Source: Shouchella clausii (lineage in GTDB: Bacteria > Bacillota > Bacilli > Bacillales > Bacillaceae_D). From it: a stretch of 64,000 nt of DNA. The stretch spans positions 2,294,001-2,358,000 of the forward strand of contig NZ_CP019985.1 of assembly GCF_002250115.1 (NCBI RefSeq), given 5' to 3'. The position numbers were made by a program, and so were the translations under genes. Below, piece by piece: positions 16,062 to 24,473 of this stretch. Each line of letters opens with the position of its first letter. Positions within the stretch are counted from its first letter, which is position 1. Under the pieces are notes generated by a model. It saw only the letters and a program-made list of their open reading frames with translations, was not told the origin of the DNA and ran no database searches.

Positions 16062-16385
16062 CTAAACTCCCTTCAAAAATAGGTCAATGACTGACTTTAG
16101 TTCATTCCATTCCACCGTTATTTCGCGCAAATACGCTTTGCCTAACGTTGTTATCGAATAATATTTGCGCTTGCCTCCGTGGGAGCGAGCGCCATAATAA
16201 GATACAATCAATTCTTTTTTCTCAAGCCGTTGGAAGACGGCGTAAAGCGTAGCTTCTTTTACTTCAAAGCGGCCATCGGTTTTACGGGCGATCTCTTTTG
16301 AAATTTCGTAGCCGTAACTATCCTTCGTTGCTAATAGGCTAAGCACGATTGAGTCGATATGGCCTCTCAACAAATCACTGCGCAT
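16062..16385 (-). CDS. PadR-family transcriptional regulator
   Basis: 107 residues from ATG 16385 behind GAGGTGA. The winged-helix PadR core is clear: LLRGHIDSIVLSLLATKDSYGYEIS, then VKEATLYAVFQRLEKKELI (the recognition helix and wing) and GGKRKYYSIT. First gene of a three-gene operon with overlapping or nearly touching junctions. Likely represses its own promoter at 16464-16492, where an inverted repeat overlaps the -10 element. Confidence 0.9.
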   Translation of the reverse strand: MRSDLLRGHIDSIVLSLLATKDSYGYEISKEIARKTDGRFEVKEATLYAVFQRLEKKELIVSYYGARSHGGKRKYYSITTLGKAYLREITVEWNELKSVIDLFLKGV

Positions 16386-16444
16386 TTAGTTGGATCACCT
16401 CTTTTTAGCGAATCAATAAAAATGGAAATTACTCTTGTTCATAG

Positions 16445-16492
16445 AGTACTATCTGATGGAGTAATAGTACTATTAATTGCTCTGTCTGTCAA
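16445..16492 (-). promoter_or_regulatory. padR operon promoter with overlapping inverted-repeat operator
   Basis: On the minus strand TTGACA (16492-16487) and TACTAT (16469-16464) are 17 bp apart. AGTACTAT (16445-16452) and ATAGTACT (16464-16471) form a perfect 8-bp inverted repeat with an 11-bp spacer, one arm covering the -10. This is the geometry expected for PadR autorepression. Confidence 0.7.
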
Positions 16493-16543
16493 AGTAATTT
16501 TTTATAAAGAAAAACATTTTTATAGGCGCTTTTATGTTTTCAC

Positions 16544-16603
16544 TTGAAAAAGCGCTTACAAAACGTTAGAATGCAATTAAGTTTACTACTAAATCGGTTT
16601 AGT
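16544..16603 (+). promoter_or_regulatory. Promoter, cre-like site and LacI-type operator ahead of the sugar operon
   Basis: TTGAAA (16544-16549) and TAGAAT (16567-16572) are 17 bp apart. The spacer holds AAAAAGCGCTTACA (16547-16560), matching the cre consensus TGWAANCGNTNWCA at 12 of 14 positions, so CcpA repression is likely. ACTAAA-TCGG-TTTAGT (16588-16603) is a palindrome of LacI/KdgR type just downstream, the probable operator for the regulator encoded at 16618. Confidence 0.7.
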
Positions 16604-16617
16604 TAAGGAGGAATTGA

Positions 16618-17622
16618 ATGGCCAGCGTCACAATGGCAGACGTAGCAAAGCTTGCAGGTGTATCAAAAAGCACCGTATCGCAATTTCTTAACAAACGCTA
16701 CCACTATATGAGCGAAGAAACAAAGAGCAGAATCGAACAGGCGATTCATGAGTTAGGCTATAGCCCAAATGCGGTAGCGAGAAGTTTGCGGCAGAAAAAA
16801 ACGCAAACGATTGGCGTCATTGTCGCCAATATACTCCATAGTTTTTCTACTGAAGTGATTCGTGCGATTGAAGATACATGTCATGCCTATGATGTCCATG
16901 TCATTGTCTGCAATGCAGATAACGACCCCCAGAAAGAAAAAAAGTATGTGGAGATGTTGCGGGCAAAGCAAGTTGACGGGTTGATCGTTTTTCCTACAAG
17001 CGACAATAAAGAGTTATTCAATGGACTCGTCGCTGCTCGTTTTCCTCTTGTTTTTATCGATAGGCTCATTCATGGTGTCCCTGTAAATGCTGTGCTTGCC
17101 GATAATGAAGAAGCGATGCGTTTGGCAGTCCATGCATTAGCCGAAAGTGGTCGGCGCCGAATTGGCTTAGTGCTTCCACCGCTTTTAGAGGAGATTACCC
17201 CGCGAATGGAACGGCGGGACGGCTTTATGAAGGCGATTAGTGAAGCAGGGCTCGAGTATGAGGAAGCGTATGTAGCGGCGGGGCAAGTAGAGGAAGCCCC
17301 ACGTTTTCTTGCCGACATGCTGGCGCTGCCAACTCCGCCTGATGCCGTTATTGCTGGAAATGATCTAGTTTTGTATGAATTGCTGCGCTCGATCAAACAA
17401 CAAAAAATCGATGTTCCTGAACAAATTGCACTAATTGGGATTGACGATGTGACGTTTGCTGATTTTTTTAATCCATCCATTACGACTGTAGCTCAGCCGA
17501 CATTTACGATGGGCCATAAAGCTGCTGAGCTACTGCTGGAAGAAATCAATGGAGGCAAGAAACGTTCAGAAAATCGCATTCACCGCTTTCAGCCAACCTT
17601 AAAGTGCAGGCAATCTTGCTAA
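16618..17622 (+). CDS. LacI-family transcriptional regulator
   Basis: 334 residues, AAGGAGG ahead of ATG 16618. The LacI helix-turn-helix VTMADVAKLAGVSKSTVSQFLN and hinge YSPNAVARSLRQKKT are followed by a periplasmic-binding-like effector domain (IGVIVANILHSF, PDAVIAGNDLVLY, LIGIDDVTFADFFNPSITTV). It heads the transporter operon and probably represses it. It is of the KdgR/ribose-repressor kind, so the inducer is likely a sugar acid or phosphosugar; the identity is not readable. Confidence 0.92.
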   Translation: MASVTMADVAKLAGVSKSTVSQFLNKRYHYMSEETKSRIEQAIHELGYSPNAVARSLRQKKTQTIGVIVANILHSFSTEVIRAIEDTCHAYDVHVIVCNADNDPQKEKKYVEMLRAKQVDGLIVFPTSDNKELFNGLVAARFPLVFIDRLIHGVPVNAVLADNEEAMRLAVHALAESGRRRIGLVLPPLLEEITPRMERRDGFMKAISEAGLEYEEAYVAAGQVEEAPRFLADMLALPTPPDAVIAGNDLVLYELLRSIKQQKIDVPEQIALIGIDDVTFADFFNPSITTVAQPTFTMGHKAAELLLEEINGGKKRSENRIHRFQPTLKCRQSC

Positions 17623-17641
17623 TGAAGGAGAGTGGGCTTTT

Positions 17642-18646
17642 GTGAGAAAACAGCTGTTTTTGTTAGCGACAGCTACCTTATTGCTTAGTGGTTGTGCTGC
17701 TGTAAAAGAGACGGCGGACAACGATCCAGGGGATCCGAAAAAGCTAATTTTGGCGACGCAACTAGATGCCAATAGCCCATACGCAGTCGGTTTTCAAGCG
17801 TTTAAAGAAGCGGTTGAGGAAAAGACGGGAGGCGCTGTAACTGCAGAACTTCATACGAATGGCTCGCTAGGCGGCAATGAAGATATGCTGTTGCAGAGCA
17901 TTGCCACAGGCGGGGTTGATATGGCTGTTATTTCGCCTGGGTTTATGACACAAGTTTTGCGTGAAATCGACTTATTCTCGCTGCCGTATTTGTTCACTAG
18001 CTATGAACATTGGGAGCGCGTTGTTGACGGCGAAATTGGCGTGGAAATGAGCGAGATGATTGAAAGGGACACAAACTTGCAAGTACTCGGCTACTGGACA
18101 GCGGGAGTACGGCAATACTATGGGCTAGAGCCACTTGCTCATATAGACGATTTGCGTAATGTCAGCATTCGAACGCAAGACTCGCCTGCCATCCAGGATA
18201 GTTGGACAGCATTAGGGGCACTGCCGACAAGTGTGGCCTGGGATGAGATGTACCAAGCATTGCAAAACCGGGTTGTCGATGCATCGGAAAATGATTTTAC
18301 AAATATTTATCAGTCGAGCCATCATGAAGTGACGCCTTACTTGACGTTAACGAACCATGATTATACGACACGTTTCTTTTTAACATCGGACATTGTAATG
18401 GAGCGCTTCTCTAAAGAAGAGCAACAGGCAATCTATGAAGCGGCAGATGAAGCCACTGTTGCCGCCCGCCAAGCAGATAAGGAGTTGGCAAAACAGTCCC
18501 TTGAACAGTTAGAGGAGGAGGGGGCAATTGTCCACGAAATCGACACCGACCCATTTATTGAACGGACAGAGGAAGTAAGAGAAAAAGCAGCAGCGCAATT
18601 AGGCGCGACCGAACTTTATGAAAGAATCCGCTCCTTGGCGGATTAG
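17642..18646 (+). CDS. dctP: TRAP-type transporter, substrate-binding lipoprotein (DctP)
   Basis: 334 residues from GTG 17642 with AAGGAG upstream. N-terminal lipoprotein signal with lipobox LLLSGC. DctP-family features: KLILATQLDANSPYAVGFQAFKEAVEEKTGG, LHTNGSLGGNEDML and the conserved region around SIRTQDSPAIQDSW (the Arg that binds the substrate carboxylate). This suggests an organic or sugar acid ligand. Delivers substrate to the DctQM permease encoded next. Confidence 0.9.
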   Translation: MRKQLFLLATATLLLSGCAAVKETADNDPGDPKKLILATQLDANSPYAVGFQAFKEAVEEKTGGAVTAELHTNGSLGGNEDMLLQSIATGGVDMAVISPGFMTQVLREIDLFSLPYLFTSYEHWERVVDGEIGVEMSEMIERDTNLQVLGYWTAGVRQYYGLEPLAHIDDLRNVSIRTQDSPAIQDSWTALGALPTSVAWDEMYQALQNRVVDASENDFTNIYQSSHHEVTPYLTLTNHDYTTRFFLTSDIVMERFSKEEQQAIYEAADEATVAARQADKELAKQSLEQLEEEGAIVHEIDTDPFIERTEEVREKAAAQLGATELYERIRSLAD

Positions 18647-18662
18647 AAGGAGGGCGCAAATC

Positions 18663-19157
18663 ATGAAGGCGTTTTTAAATAGTCTGGAGTGGGTGCTGAT
18701 GCGTGCTGCGGCGGTGTTCTTTGTCGGGTTTGTCGTGTGCATATTTTTACAGCTGCTATCGCGTTACGTACCTGGGATCACGATTTTATGGGCAGCGGAA
18801 ATTGCTACATATGCATTTATTTGGACGGTATTTTTAGGTGCTGCTGTCATGGTCCGCCATCAAGAACATTTTAAAATTGATTATTTATATGAAAAACTTG
18901 CCGGCTTGCCGTTGCTTTTAACCAAATTGGTCAGCCACGTGTTGATTGGTGCTTTCGGCGCTGCTATGGTCGTTTACGGCTCTAAGCTGACGCACTTGTT
19001 TTGGGAGTGGACAGTGAACACGCTGCCGGGGCTGCAGCAAGGATACTTGTGGCTTGTCCTTCCTGTATCTGGATTTGCGATGTTGGCCTTTGCCATTGGC
19101 AATGCTGTGGAAGACATCGGCGCCCATTCTTTAAAAAAGGAAAGTGATGCGGCATGA
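18663..19157 (+). CDS. dctQ: TRAP-type transporter, small permease (DctQ)
   Basis: 164 residues with four membrane helices, starting at ATG 18663 behind AAGGAGGG. Family features: QLLSRYVPGITILWAAEIATYAFIWTVFLG and the conserved VRHQEHFKIDYL. It stabilises the large subunit of the Na+-coupled transporter. The stop overlaps the next ATG (ATGA). Confidence 0.88.
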   Translation: MKAFLNSLEWVLMRAAAVFFVGFVVCIFLQLLSRYVPGITILWAAEIATYAFIWTVFLGAAVMVRHQEHFKIDYLYEKLAGLPLLLTKLVSHVLIGAFGAAMVVYGSKLTHLFWEWTVNTLPGLQQGYLWLVLPVSGFAMLAFAIGNAVEDIGAHSLKKESDAA

Positions 19158-20431
19158 TCGGCCTCTTTTTAGTGCTGTTGTTTATTGTGCTCTTGTTTTT
19201 AGGGGTACCCATTGCGTTTACGCTTGGGATTGTCGCTTTTATAGGCATCTGGCTTCTCGATGCCATGCCGTTGCAAATTGTTGTGCAGACGATGTTTGCT
19301 GGTGTGGAATCCTTTATTCTACTAGCAGTGCCTCTCTTTATTTTAGCGGCAAACATTATGAACCAAGGACAAATTTCAGAGCGTTTAATCCAATTGGCGG
19401 TTTCAATGGTCGGCCACATCCGCGGTGGCCTCGCTCAAGCCAATATGGTGGTGTCGATGTTTTTTGGCGGCATCTCTGGTTCTGCACAGGCAGACACAGC
19501 TGGCGTCGGAAAAATTTTGATTCCAAGCATGATGAAGGAAGGCTATAGCAAGTCAACCGCCGTCGGTACGACAGCTGCATCTTCCACAATGGGCTTGCTT
19601 ATTCCGCCAAGCATCCCAATGGTCGTGTATGGCAGTGTGACAAGTGTTTCTGTCGGGCAAATGTTTATCGGCGGCATTATTCCTGGCCTTTTAATGGGCG
19701 TGGCGATGATGGCTCTTGTCGCCTTCGTTTCTCATAGGCAAAACTATCCTCGCCATGAGCGTGTTAAACTTGCTGAAATTGGCCGGCAATTTTTAAAGTG
19801 CGTGCCGCCTTTATTGACGCCTTTGATTATTTTAGGGGGAATTATCGGTGGGTTTGTTACCCCGACAGAAGCGGCCATTATTGCCTGCTTGTATGCGCTT
19901 ATTTTAGCGATGTTCGTCTACAAAACCATTAAATGGAAAGATATGCCGGAAATTTTATTTGATACGATCCGTCTAAGTTCTCTTACGCTTTTTGCGTTGG
20001 CGACAGCAAGTGCTCTTGGGCGGTTATTTAGCTACTACCGTGTACCTGACACGATTGCCGGATTTTTTGATTCGACTTTTTCAAGTGCCGGCCTGTTCTT
20101 GTTTGCGGTCATTTTATTGTTTCTATTTGTCGGGATGTTTTTAGATGCCATTCCAGCAATGATTTTGTTTGTGCCAATCGTCCTTCCAGCGTCACAAACA
20201 CTTGGCATCGATCCGATTCATTTTGGGATTGTCATCGTGATGTGCTTGGCTGTCGGCATGATTACGCCGCCTTATGGTCTATGTATGTTGTTGGCAAGTT
20301 CAATAGCGAAATTGTCTGTTAGCCGTTCGATAATTGCTTTATTGCCTTATGTAGCGGTCATCCTTGTGGCGATTTTAATTGTTGCGTTTGTGCCGGCTGT
20401 GGCGTTATGGCTGCCAAGTTTTTTAAATTAA
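19154..20431 (+). CDS. dctM: TRAP-type transporter, large permease (DctM)
   Basis: 425 residues, about 12 membrane segments. Signature stretches include FLGVPIAFTLG, AVPLFILAANIMNQG, GGISGSAQADTAGVG, TPTEAAIIACLYAL and the C-terminal ITPPYGLCM. The channel-forming, cation-coupled subunit. Overlaps dctQ by 4 bp and is followed by hxlB after 18 bp. Confidence 0.92.
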   Translation: MIGLFLVLLFIVLLFLGVPIAFTLGIVAFIGIWLLDAMPLQIVVQTMFAGVESFILLAVPLFILAANIMNQGQISERLIQLAVSMVGHIRGGLAQANMVVSMFFGGISGSAQADTAGVGKILIPSMMKEGYSKSTAVGTTAASSTMGLLIPPSIPMVVYGSVTSVSVGQMFIGGIIPGLLMGVAMMALVAFVSHRQNYPRHERVKLAEIGRQFLKCVPPLLTPLIILGGIIGGFVTPTEAAIIACLYALILAMFVYKTIKWKDMPEILFDTIRLSSLTLFALATASALGRLFSYYRVPDTIAGFFDSTFSSAGLFLFAVILLFLFVGMFLDAIPAMILFVPIVLPASQTLGIDPIHFGIVIVMCLAVGMITPPYGLCMLLASSIAKLSVSRSIIALLPYVAVILVAILIVAFVPAVALWLPSFLN

Positions 20432-20449
20432 TACAAGGAGGAAGAACAA

Positions 20450-21001
20450 ATGGACTCATTTAAAGAGACGGCCCAAGCATGCGTAGAGGAAATAAGTACG
20501 GTTATTTCCCACACAAAGGAAGAAGAGCTGGAGGCGATTGCCCAAGGGTTTAAACAAGCACGGCGCATCTTTTTTAGCGGCGACGGCCGTTCTGGCCTAA
20601 TGGGCAAAGCGATTGCTATGCGTTTAATGCATGGAGGCTACGAGGTGTACGTCGTCGGCGAAACGATTACACCAAGCATTGGTGAAGGCGATGTCCTGCT
20701 CCTTGTTTCTGGCTCGGCCACAGGAGTCGCAGCTAGGCAGTTTATTAAAAAAGCAAAGCAAGCTGGCGCCAAGGTGATGCTTGTGACCGCAAACCGGGAA
20801 ACAGAATTCGGTGATCTTTGCGAAACATGTTTGTTTGTACCGGCAGCCACAAAACAGCGAAAGCCCGACGAACCAAAAACGATTCAGCCTTTAGGTAACC
20901 AATTTGACCAAAGCATCCATCTTTTATTAGATGCCATTGTTGTTAAGCTAACAAAAGAAAAACAGGCAGAAATGAAAGCGCGTCACGCCAATTTGGAATA
21001 G
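20450..21001 (+). CDS. hxlB: 6-phospho-3-hexuloisomerase (SIS domain)
   Basis: 183 residues, AAGGAGG ahead of the ATG. SIS-domain motifs: IFFSGDGRSGLMGKAIAMRLMHGG, the LLLVSGSATG phosphosugar loop and IQPLGNQFDQSIHLLLDAIV, the last highly specific for HxlB/PHI. Converts 3-hexulose-6-phosphate to fructose-6-phosphate in the ribulose monophosphate pathway. Its partner hxlA lies at 24474, on the far side of an IS110-family insertion. Confidence 0.9.
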   Translation: MDSFKETAQACVEEISTVISHTKEEELEAIAQGFKQARRIFFSGDGRSGLMGKAIAMRLMHGGYEVYVVGETITPSIGEGDVLLLVSGSATGVAARQFIKKAKQAGAKVMLVTANRETEFGDLCETCLFVPAATKQRKPDEPKTIQPLGNQFDQSIHLLLDAIVVKLTKEKQAEMKARHANLE

Positions 21002-21123
21002 GAGCATTCCTGTAATGAAGGTTTATGAGGTTTGAAACAAAAAGAGCCCCCTTGGTATGATACGAGGTGTCCAAAGCTGATCAGCGAAAAGGACCCTTAA
21101 TTGATACCCAAGGAGGACTCGCA

Positions 21124-22395
21124 ATGAATTATACACAAAACCAGAAAATCAAGCAAATCACACCATCCACCTTAATCATTGGCATTGATATCGCCAAAGA
21201 CAAACATGTAGCCCGCGCTCAGGATGACCGGGGCATCGAGTTTGGGAAACGTCTGATCTTTGAAAACCACATTCATGGCTTTGAACAGCTAATTGTCTGG
21301 GCCGAACGATATGCACAAGAGAATGGAAAGAAGACCATCCTTTTCGGGGCAGAACCAACCGGTCACTATTGGAAAAACCTCGCTTATTACCTTGTTGCGA
21401 AGCATTACCAGTTCGTTGTCGTCAATCCCATGCACGTGAAAAAAAGCAAAGAGCTTGATGACAATTCACCAACGAAAAATGATACAAAGGACGCTAAAGT
21501 GATTGCACAGCTGATTAAAGACGGGCGATACTCCGTACCCAATCTCGTAGAAGGCATTTATGCGGAACTAAGAGAAGGCGCCAAAATAAGAGATCAGCTC
21601 GTCGAACAGCTTATGACCACAGAAGGCAGAATCCAAAATCTGATTCAGCGCTACTTCCCGGAATTCTTCGGTGTATTCGGAGACTGGGAAGGAAAAGCCG
21701 CCCTTTGTACGCTAAAGTTCTTTCCTTTTCCTTCTGACATTTCTCAGATGACTCCTGAAGAAGTGCTTCAGAAATGGAAGCCCTATGTCCAACGGGGAGT
21801 GGGAATCCAACGGGCGACAAAGCTGGTAGAAGCCGCAAAGAAAAGCATTGGTCTTTCCGTCGGCATTCGCTTTGCCAGGCAGGAAATGGGCTGCCTTCTC
21901 GACCAATACGAGCTGTTCAAGACCCAACTGGAAGAACTAGATCAGGACCTTGAAGAGGTGGGAAAGACCATTCCAGGAGCTAAAAAAATGATGGCTATTA
22001 AAGGGCTGGGAGTCGCTACCGTGACAACCATCCTGGCTGAGACAGGCGATCTGACCAAATACAGCCATCCCCAGCAGTTGATTAATTTAGCAGGGCTGTC
22101 TTTACGAGAAAATCGTTCAGGGAAATGGAAAGGACAAACCAAGATAACGAAGCGAGGCCGCAGTAAGCTCAGAAGAGCTTTATACCTTGCCATTCGCCCG
22201 CTCGTTGCCCATAATTCCACCTTTAAAGCCCTGCATTCCTATTACACAAAACGCCCTGATAAGCCGTTAAAAAAACAACAGTCATTGATTGCTTTGTGTG
22301 GGAAGTTACTGAAAGTTATTTTTGTCATTGGACAGCGTCAGTGTCCATTTGATGGTTCTAAGCTTTTGTGTGGCATCCCTCAGAACCAAGCATGA
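21124..22395 (+). CDS. IS110-family transposase (DEDD RuvC-like recombinase)
   Basis: 423 residues from ATG 21124 behind AAGGAGG; an upstream GTG at 21067 lacks a ribosome site. N-terminal DEDD_Tnp_IS110 domain: IIGIDIAKDKHVARA (first Asp), FGAEPTGHYW (Glu) and NDTKDAKVIAQLIKDGRY (Asp pair). The C-terminal Tnp domain has IKGLGVATVTTILAETGD and AGLSLRENRSGKWKG with its catalytic Ser. Members use a structured noncoding RNA from the element's own flank to choose target and donor sites. Confidence 0.93.
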   Translation: MNYTQNQKIKQITPSTLIIGIDIAKDKHVARAQDDRGIEFGKRLIFENHIHGFEQLIVWAERYAQENGKKTILFGAEPTGHYWKNLAYYLVAKHYQFVVVNPMHVKKSKELDDNSPTKNDTKDAKVIAQLIKDGRYSVPNLVEGIYAELREGAKIRDQLVEQLMTTEGRIQNLIQRYFPEFFGVFGDWEGKAALCTLKFFPFPSDISQMTPEEVLQKWKPYVQRGVGIQRATKLVEAAKKSIGLSVGIRFARQEMGCLLDQYELFKTQLEELDQDLEEVGKTIPGAKKMMAIKGLGVATVTTILAETGDLTKYSHPQQLINLAGLSLRENRSGKWKGQTKITKRGRSKLRRALYLAIRPLVAHNSTFKALHSYYTKRPDKPLKKQQSLIALCGKLLKVIFVIGQRQCPFDGSKLLCGIPQNQA

Positions 22396-22720
22396 CAGGC
22401 TGTATAAACGCTGACTTAACAAAATCATTTGAAGACAAACACCAACAGTGCAGAGCCGGAGCATATTTACCCCATTCGGGCATGGACCCAGTATAGGAGC
22501 ATATCCGGCCTCCACACCACGGATACGCAGGACGAAGGAATGTATGGACTTTCTAGGGATCCAGAGAGACATGGGAGGGTGAGCGACCGTGAGCTGTGTG
22601 GAGAGTTCGACGAAGCACGGTCATACTCTAATTTCCAAACACATCCAGTTTGGGCGTTAGGATGGTCCACGCCCTGTAAAAAATTAAAATTTGTGCTAAC
22701 TATATCCAAGGCATGTTATC
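22396..22720 (+). other. Long noncoding 3' flank of the IS110 element; candidate bridge/seek RNA region
   Basis: 325 bp without a credible gene. It contains GGAGCATAT twice, about 45 bp apart, a CATTCGGGCATGG stretch and other self-complementary segments. In IS110/IS1111 elements the guide RNA is encoded in the long noncoding flank, and in the IS1111 group that flank is downstream of the transposase gene. The RNA assignment is inferred from position and length only. A G10 homopolymer follows at 22725-22734. Confidence 0.45.
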
Positions 22721-22820
22721 TAGTGGGGGGGGGGCAGCTGGTTAGCTTGTATATGAAATTCTAAGAATACGTGAGTATTCGAAAGAAAATTAAACTTTAT
22801 TGAGGGAGGGAGCGTCTTAT

Positions 22821-23507
22821 TTGGATAAGCTGAAAAGAATGGCGGCGGAAGCTGCAGCAGAGTATGTGAAAGATGGCATGAAGATTGGGCTAGGTTCTGG
22901 TTCAACGGTGTTTGAATTTGTCCGTGTATTAGGAGAGAAAGCAAAAGAAGGGCTGAACATACAAGCTGTGGCGGCCTCACGTAAAACGGAAGCACTTGCT
23001 AAAGCATGTGGCATACACATCATCGATTTTCCAACAAAGGAAAAGCTAGAGGTCGCTTTTGACGGAGCTGATGAAATTGCCCCTGGCCTCATGCTGTTAA
23101 AAGGGGGCGGCGGGTCGCTTTTACGAGAAAAGCTGGTAGCTGCAGCGGCGAAGCGCCTCGTCGTACTTGCTGATGAAAGCAAGCTTGTAGAAGAGTTGGG
23201 CGCTTTCAAACTGCCAGTCGAGATCATTCCATTTGGGTGGGAAACAACGGCGATGCGTATTGAAGCGCTAGGCGGTGTAGCGAGTTTGCGGCAAACGGGC
23301 AAGAACCCATTTGTTTCAGACAACCATAATTGGATACTTGACTGTGATTTCGGCAACATTCGCGATCCTTATAGCTTGCACGACGAGTTGAAAAAACTTG
23401 TTGGTGTCGTAGAAACAGGCCTATTTTTGAACATCGCTTGCGAAGCCATTGTAGCAAGCAAAAACGGTATCCATCATATAACAAAAGGAGACGAATTCAA
23501 TGTTTGA
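22821..23507 (+). CDS. rpiA: Ribose-5-phosphate isomerase A
   Basis: 228 residues. Motifs of RpiA: GLGSGSTVFEFV, FDGADEI with the catalytic Asp pair, LLKGGGGSLLREK, and the C-terminal ETGLFLNIACEAIV. Start chosen at TTG 22821, about 10 nt after GGGAGGGAG; a TTG at 22800 would add seven residues encoding the ribosome site. It interconverts ribose-5-P and ribulose-5-P, which is the acceptor used by HxlA, so it fits an RuMP module. Its 3' end overlaps the kinase gene. Confidence 0.9.
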   Translation: MDKLKRMAAEAAAEYVKDGMKIGLGSGSTVFEFVRVLGEKAKEGLNIQAVAASRKTEALAKACGIHIIDFPTKEKLEVAFDGADEIAPGLMLLKGGGGSLLREKLVAAAAKRLVVLADESKLVEELGAFKLPVEIIPFGWETTAMRIEALGGVASLRQTGKNPFVSDNHNWILDCDFGNIRDPYSLHDELKKLVGVVETGLFLNIACEAIVASKNGIHHITKGDEFNV

Positions 23508-24450
23508 TGTCATTACACTAGGAGATGCGATGATCTCTTTTAGCCCAAATGCGACTGGGCCACTAAAATTTGTCCACTCGTTCGAGCGCCGTGTCGGCGG
23601 AGCTGAATTAAATGTGGCAATTGGCTGTTCACGACTCGGCTTAAAAACAGGCTGGATTAGCCGGCTTGGGAAAGATGAATTTGGCCAGCATATTCAAACA
23701 TTTGCCCGTGGCGAAGGGGTAGACGTCAGCGAAACGAAATTAGTCGACGGCTATGCTACATCACTTAACTTTAAAGAAATCATGGCAAACGGAGCGGGAC
23801 GTACTCTTTATTATCGCAATCCGTCGCCAACAGAGACATTAAAGCCTGAGGATTTACAGCCGAGTTATTTCCAACAAGCAAAAATTCTCCATTTAACAGG
23901 GATTTACCCAGCTGTCTCCCCTGGCAATATGGCAGTGACAAAGCAAGCAATCAAGCTTGCCAAAGAAAATGGCGTAAAAGTTGCTTTTGACCCGAATATC
24001 CGCCTGCGCCTTTGGAGCAAAGAGGAAGCGCGACTTGCTCTGTACCCGCTTTTGCAAGAAGTCGACATTCTCCTCACAGGCGATGAAGAGATGGAGATTA
24101 TTCTCGGAACAAGCAATCCAGCTGAGATTATCGCCGAAACGACGAAGCTTGGGATAGACTTAGTAGCAATCAAACGAGGAGAGCATGGCTCGGTCGGCAG
24201 TTATCAAGGTAAAGTCGTCGAGGCAGCACCGGTGCCAGCGGCAAAAGTCGTCGACACAGTTGGCGCTGGAGACGGCTTTGATGCTGGACTGTTGTATGGT
24301 TATCTCCAAGGTTGGCCTCTTGAGCGGATGCTGACATTTGCCAACACAATAGGTTCGATGGTCGTCAGCATTGTCGGGGACAACGAAGGCTTGCCTTATT
24401 TAGAAGAAGTGCAAGCGCAGCTCGGCGAGCTTGAACGCATTGAACGCTAG
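23500..24450 (+). CDS. PfkB-family sugar kinase (2-keto-3-deoxygluconate kinase-like)
   Basis: 316 residues, AAGGAGA ahead of ATG 23500, overlapping rpiA by 8 bp. PfkB features: N-terminal VGGAELNVAIGCSRLGLKTGWISRLG, and the C-terminal ATP/catalytic motif VVDTVGAGDGFDAGLLYGYL with its catalytic Asp. The LTGDEEME and AIKRGEHGS regions resemble KdgK and fructokinase types. Probably phosphorylates the imported sugar; the substrate is not determinable here. Confidence 0.88.
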   Translation: MFDVITLGDAMISFSPNATGPLKFVHSFERRVGGAELNVAIGCSRLGLKTGWISRLGKDEFGQHIQTFARGEGVDVSETKLVDGYATSLNFKEIMANGAGRTLYYRNPSPTETLKPEDLQPSYFQQAKILHLTGIYPAVSPGNMAVTKQAIKLAKENGVKVAFDPNIRLRLWSKEEARLALYPLLQEVDILLTGDEEMEIILGTSNPAEIIAETTKLGIDLVAIKRGEHGSVGSYQGKVVEAAPVPAAKVVDTVGAGDGFDAGLLYGYLQGWPLERMLTFANTIGSMVVSIVGDNEGLPYLEEVQAQLGELERIER

Positions 24451-24473
24451 TCGTTGAGGAAAGGGGAATCGAC

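Larger units (their letters stand above)
21041..22720 (+). mobile_element. IS110-family insertion sequence (ends approximate)
   Basis: A complete IS110-type transposase gene sits between hxlB and rpiA with about 120 bp upstream and 325 bp downstream that do not look like an operon spacer. CCTTGGTAT (21050-21058) and the complement of ATATCCAAGG (22702-22711) could be subterminal inverted repeats. IS110 elements make no long terminal repeats or target duplication, so the borders cannot be fixed by eye. The element interrupts an operon. Confidence 0.7.

Noticed and set aside
21002-21123. Upstream IS110 flank considered as the main guide-RNA gene
   Set aside because: It folds, but is only about 75-120 bp and ends at the transposase ribosome site; kept as an alternative to the longer downstream flank.
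22429-22995. Frames of 80-111 codons across the IS110 3' flank
   Set aside because: Composition and lack of ribosome sites or family likeness suggest noncoding sequence; one frame overlaps rpiA.
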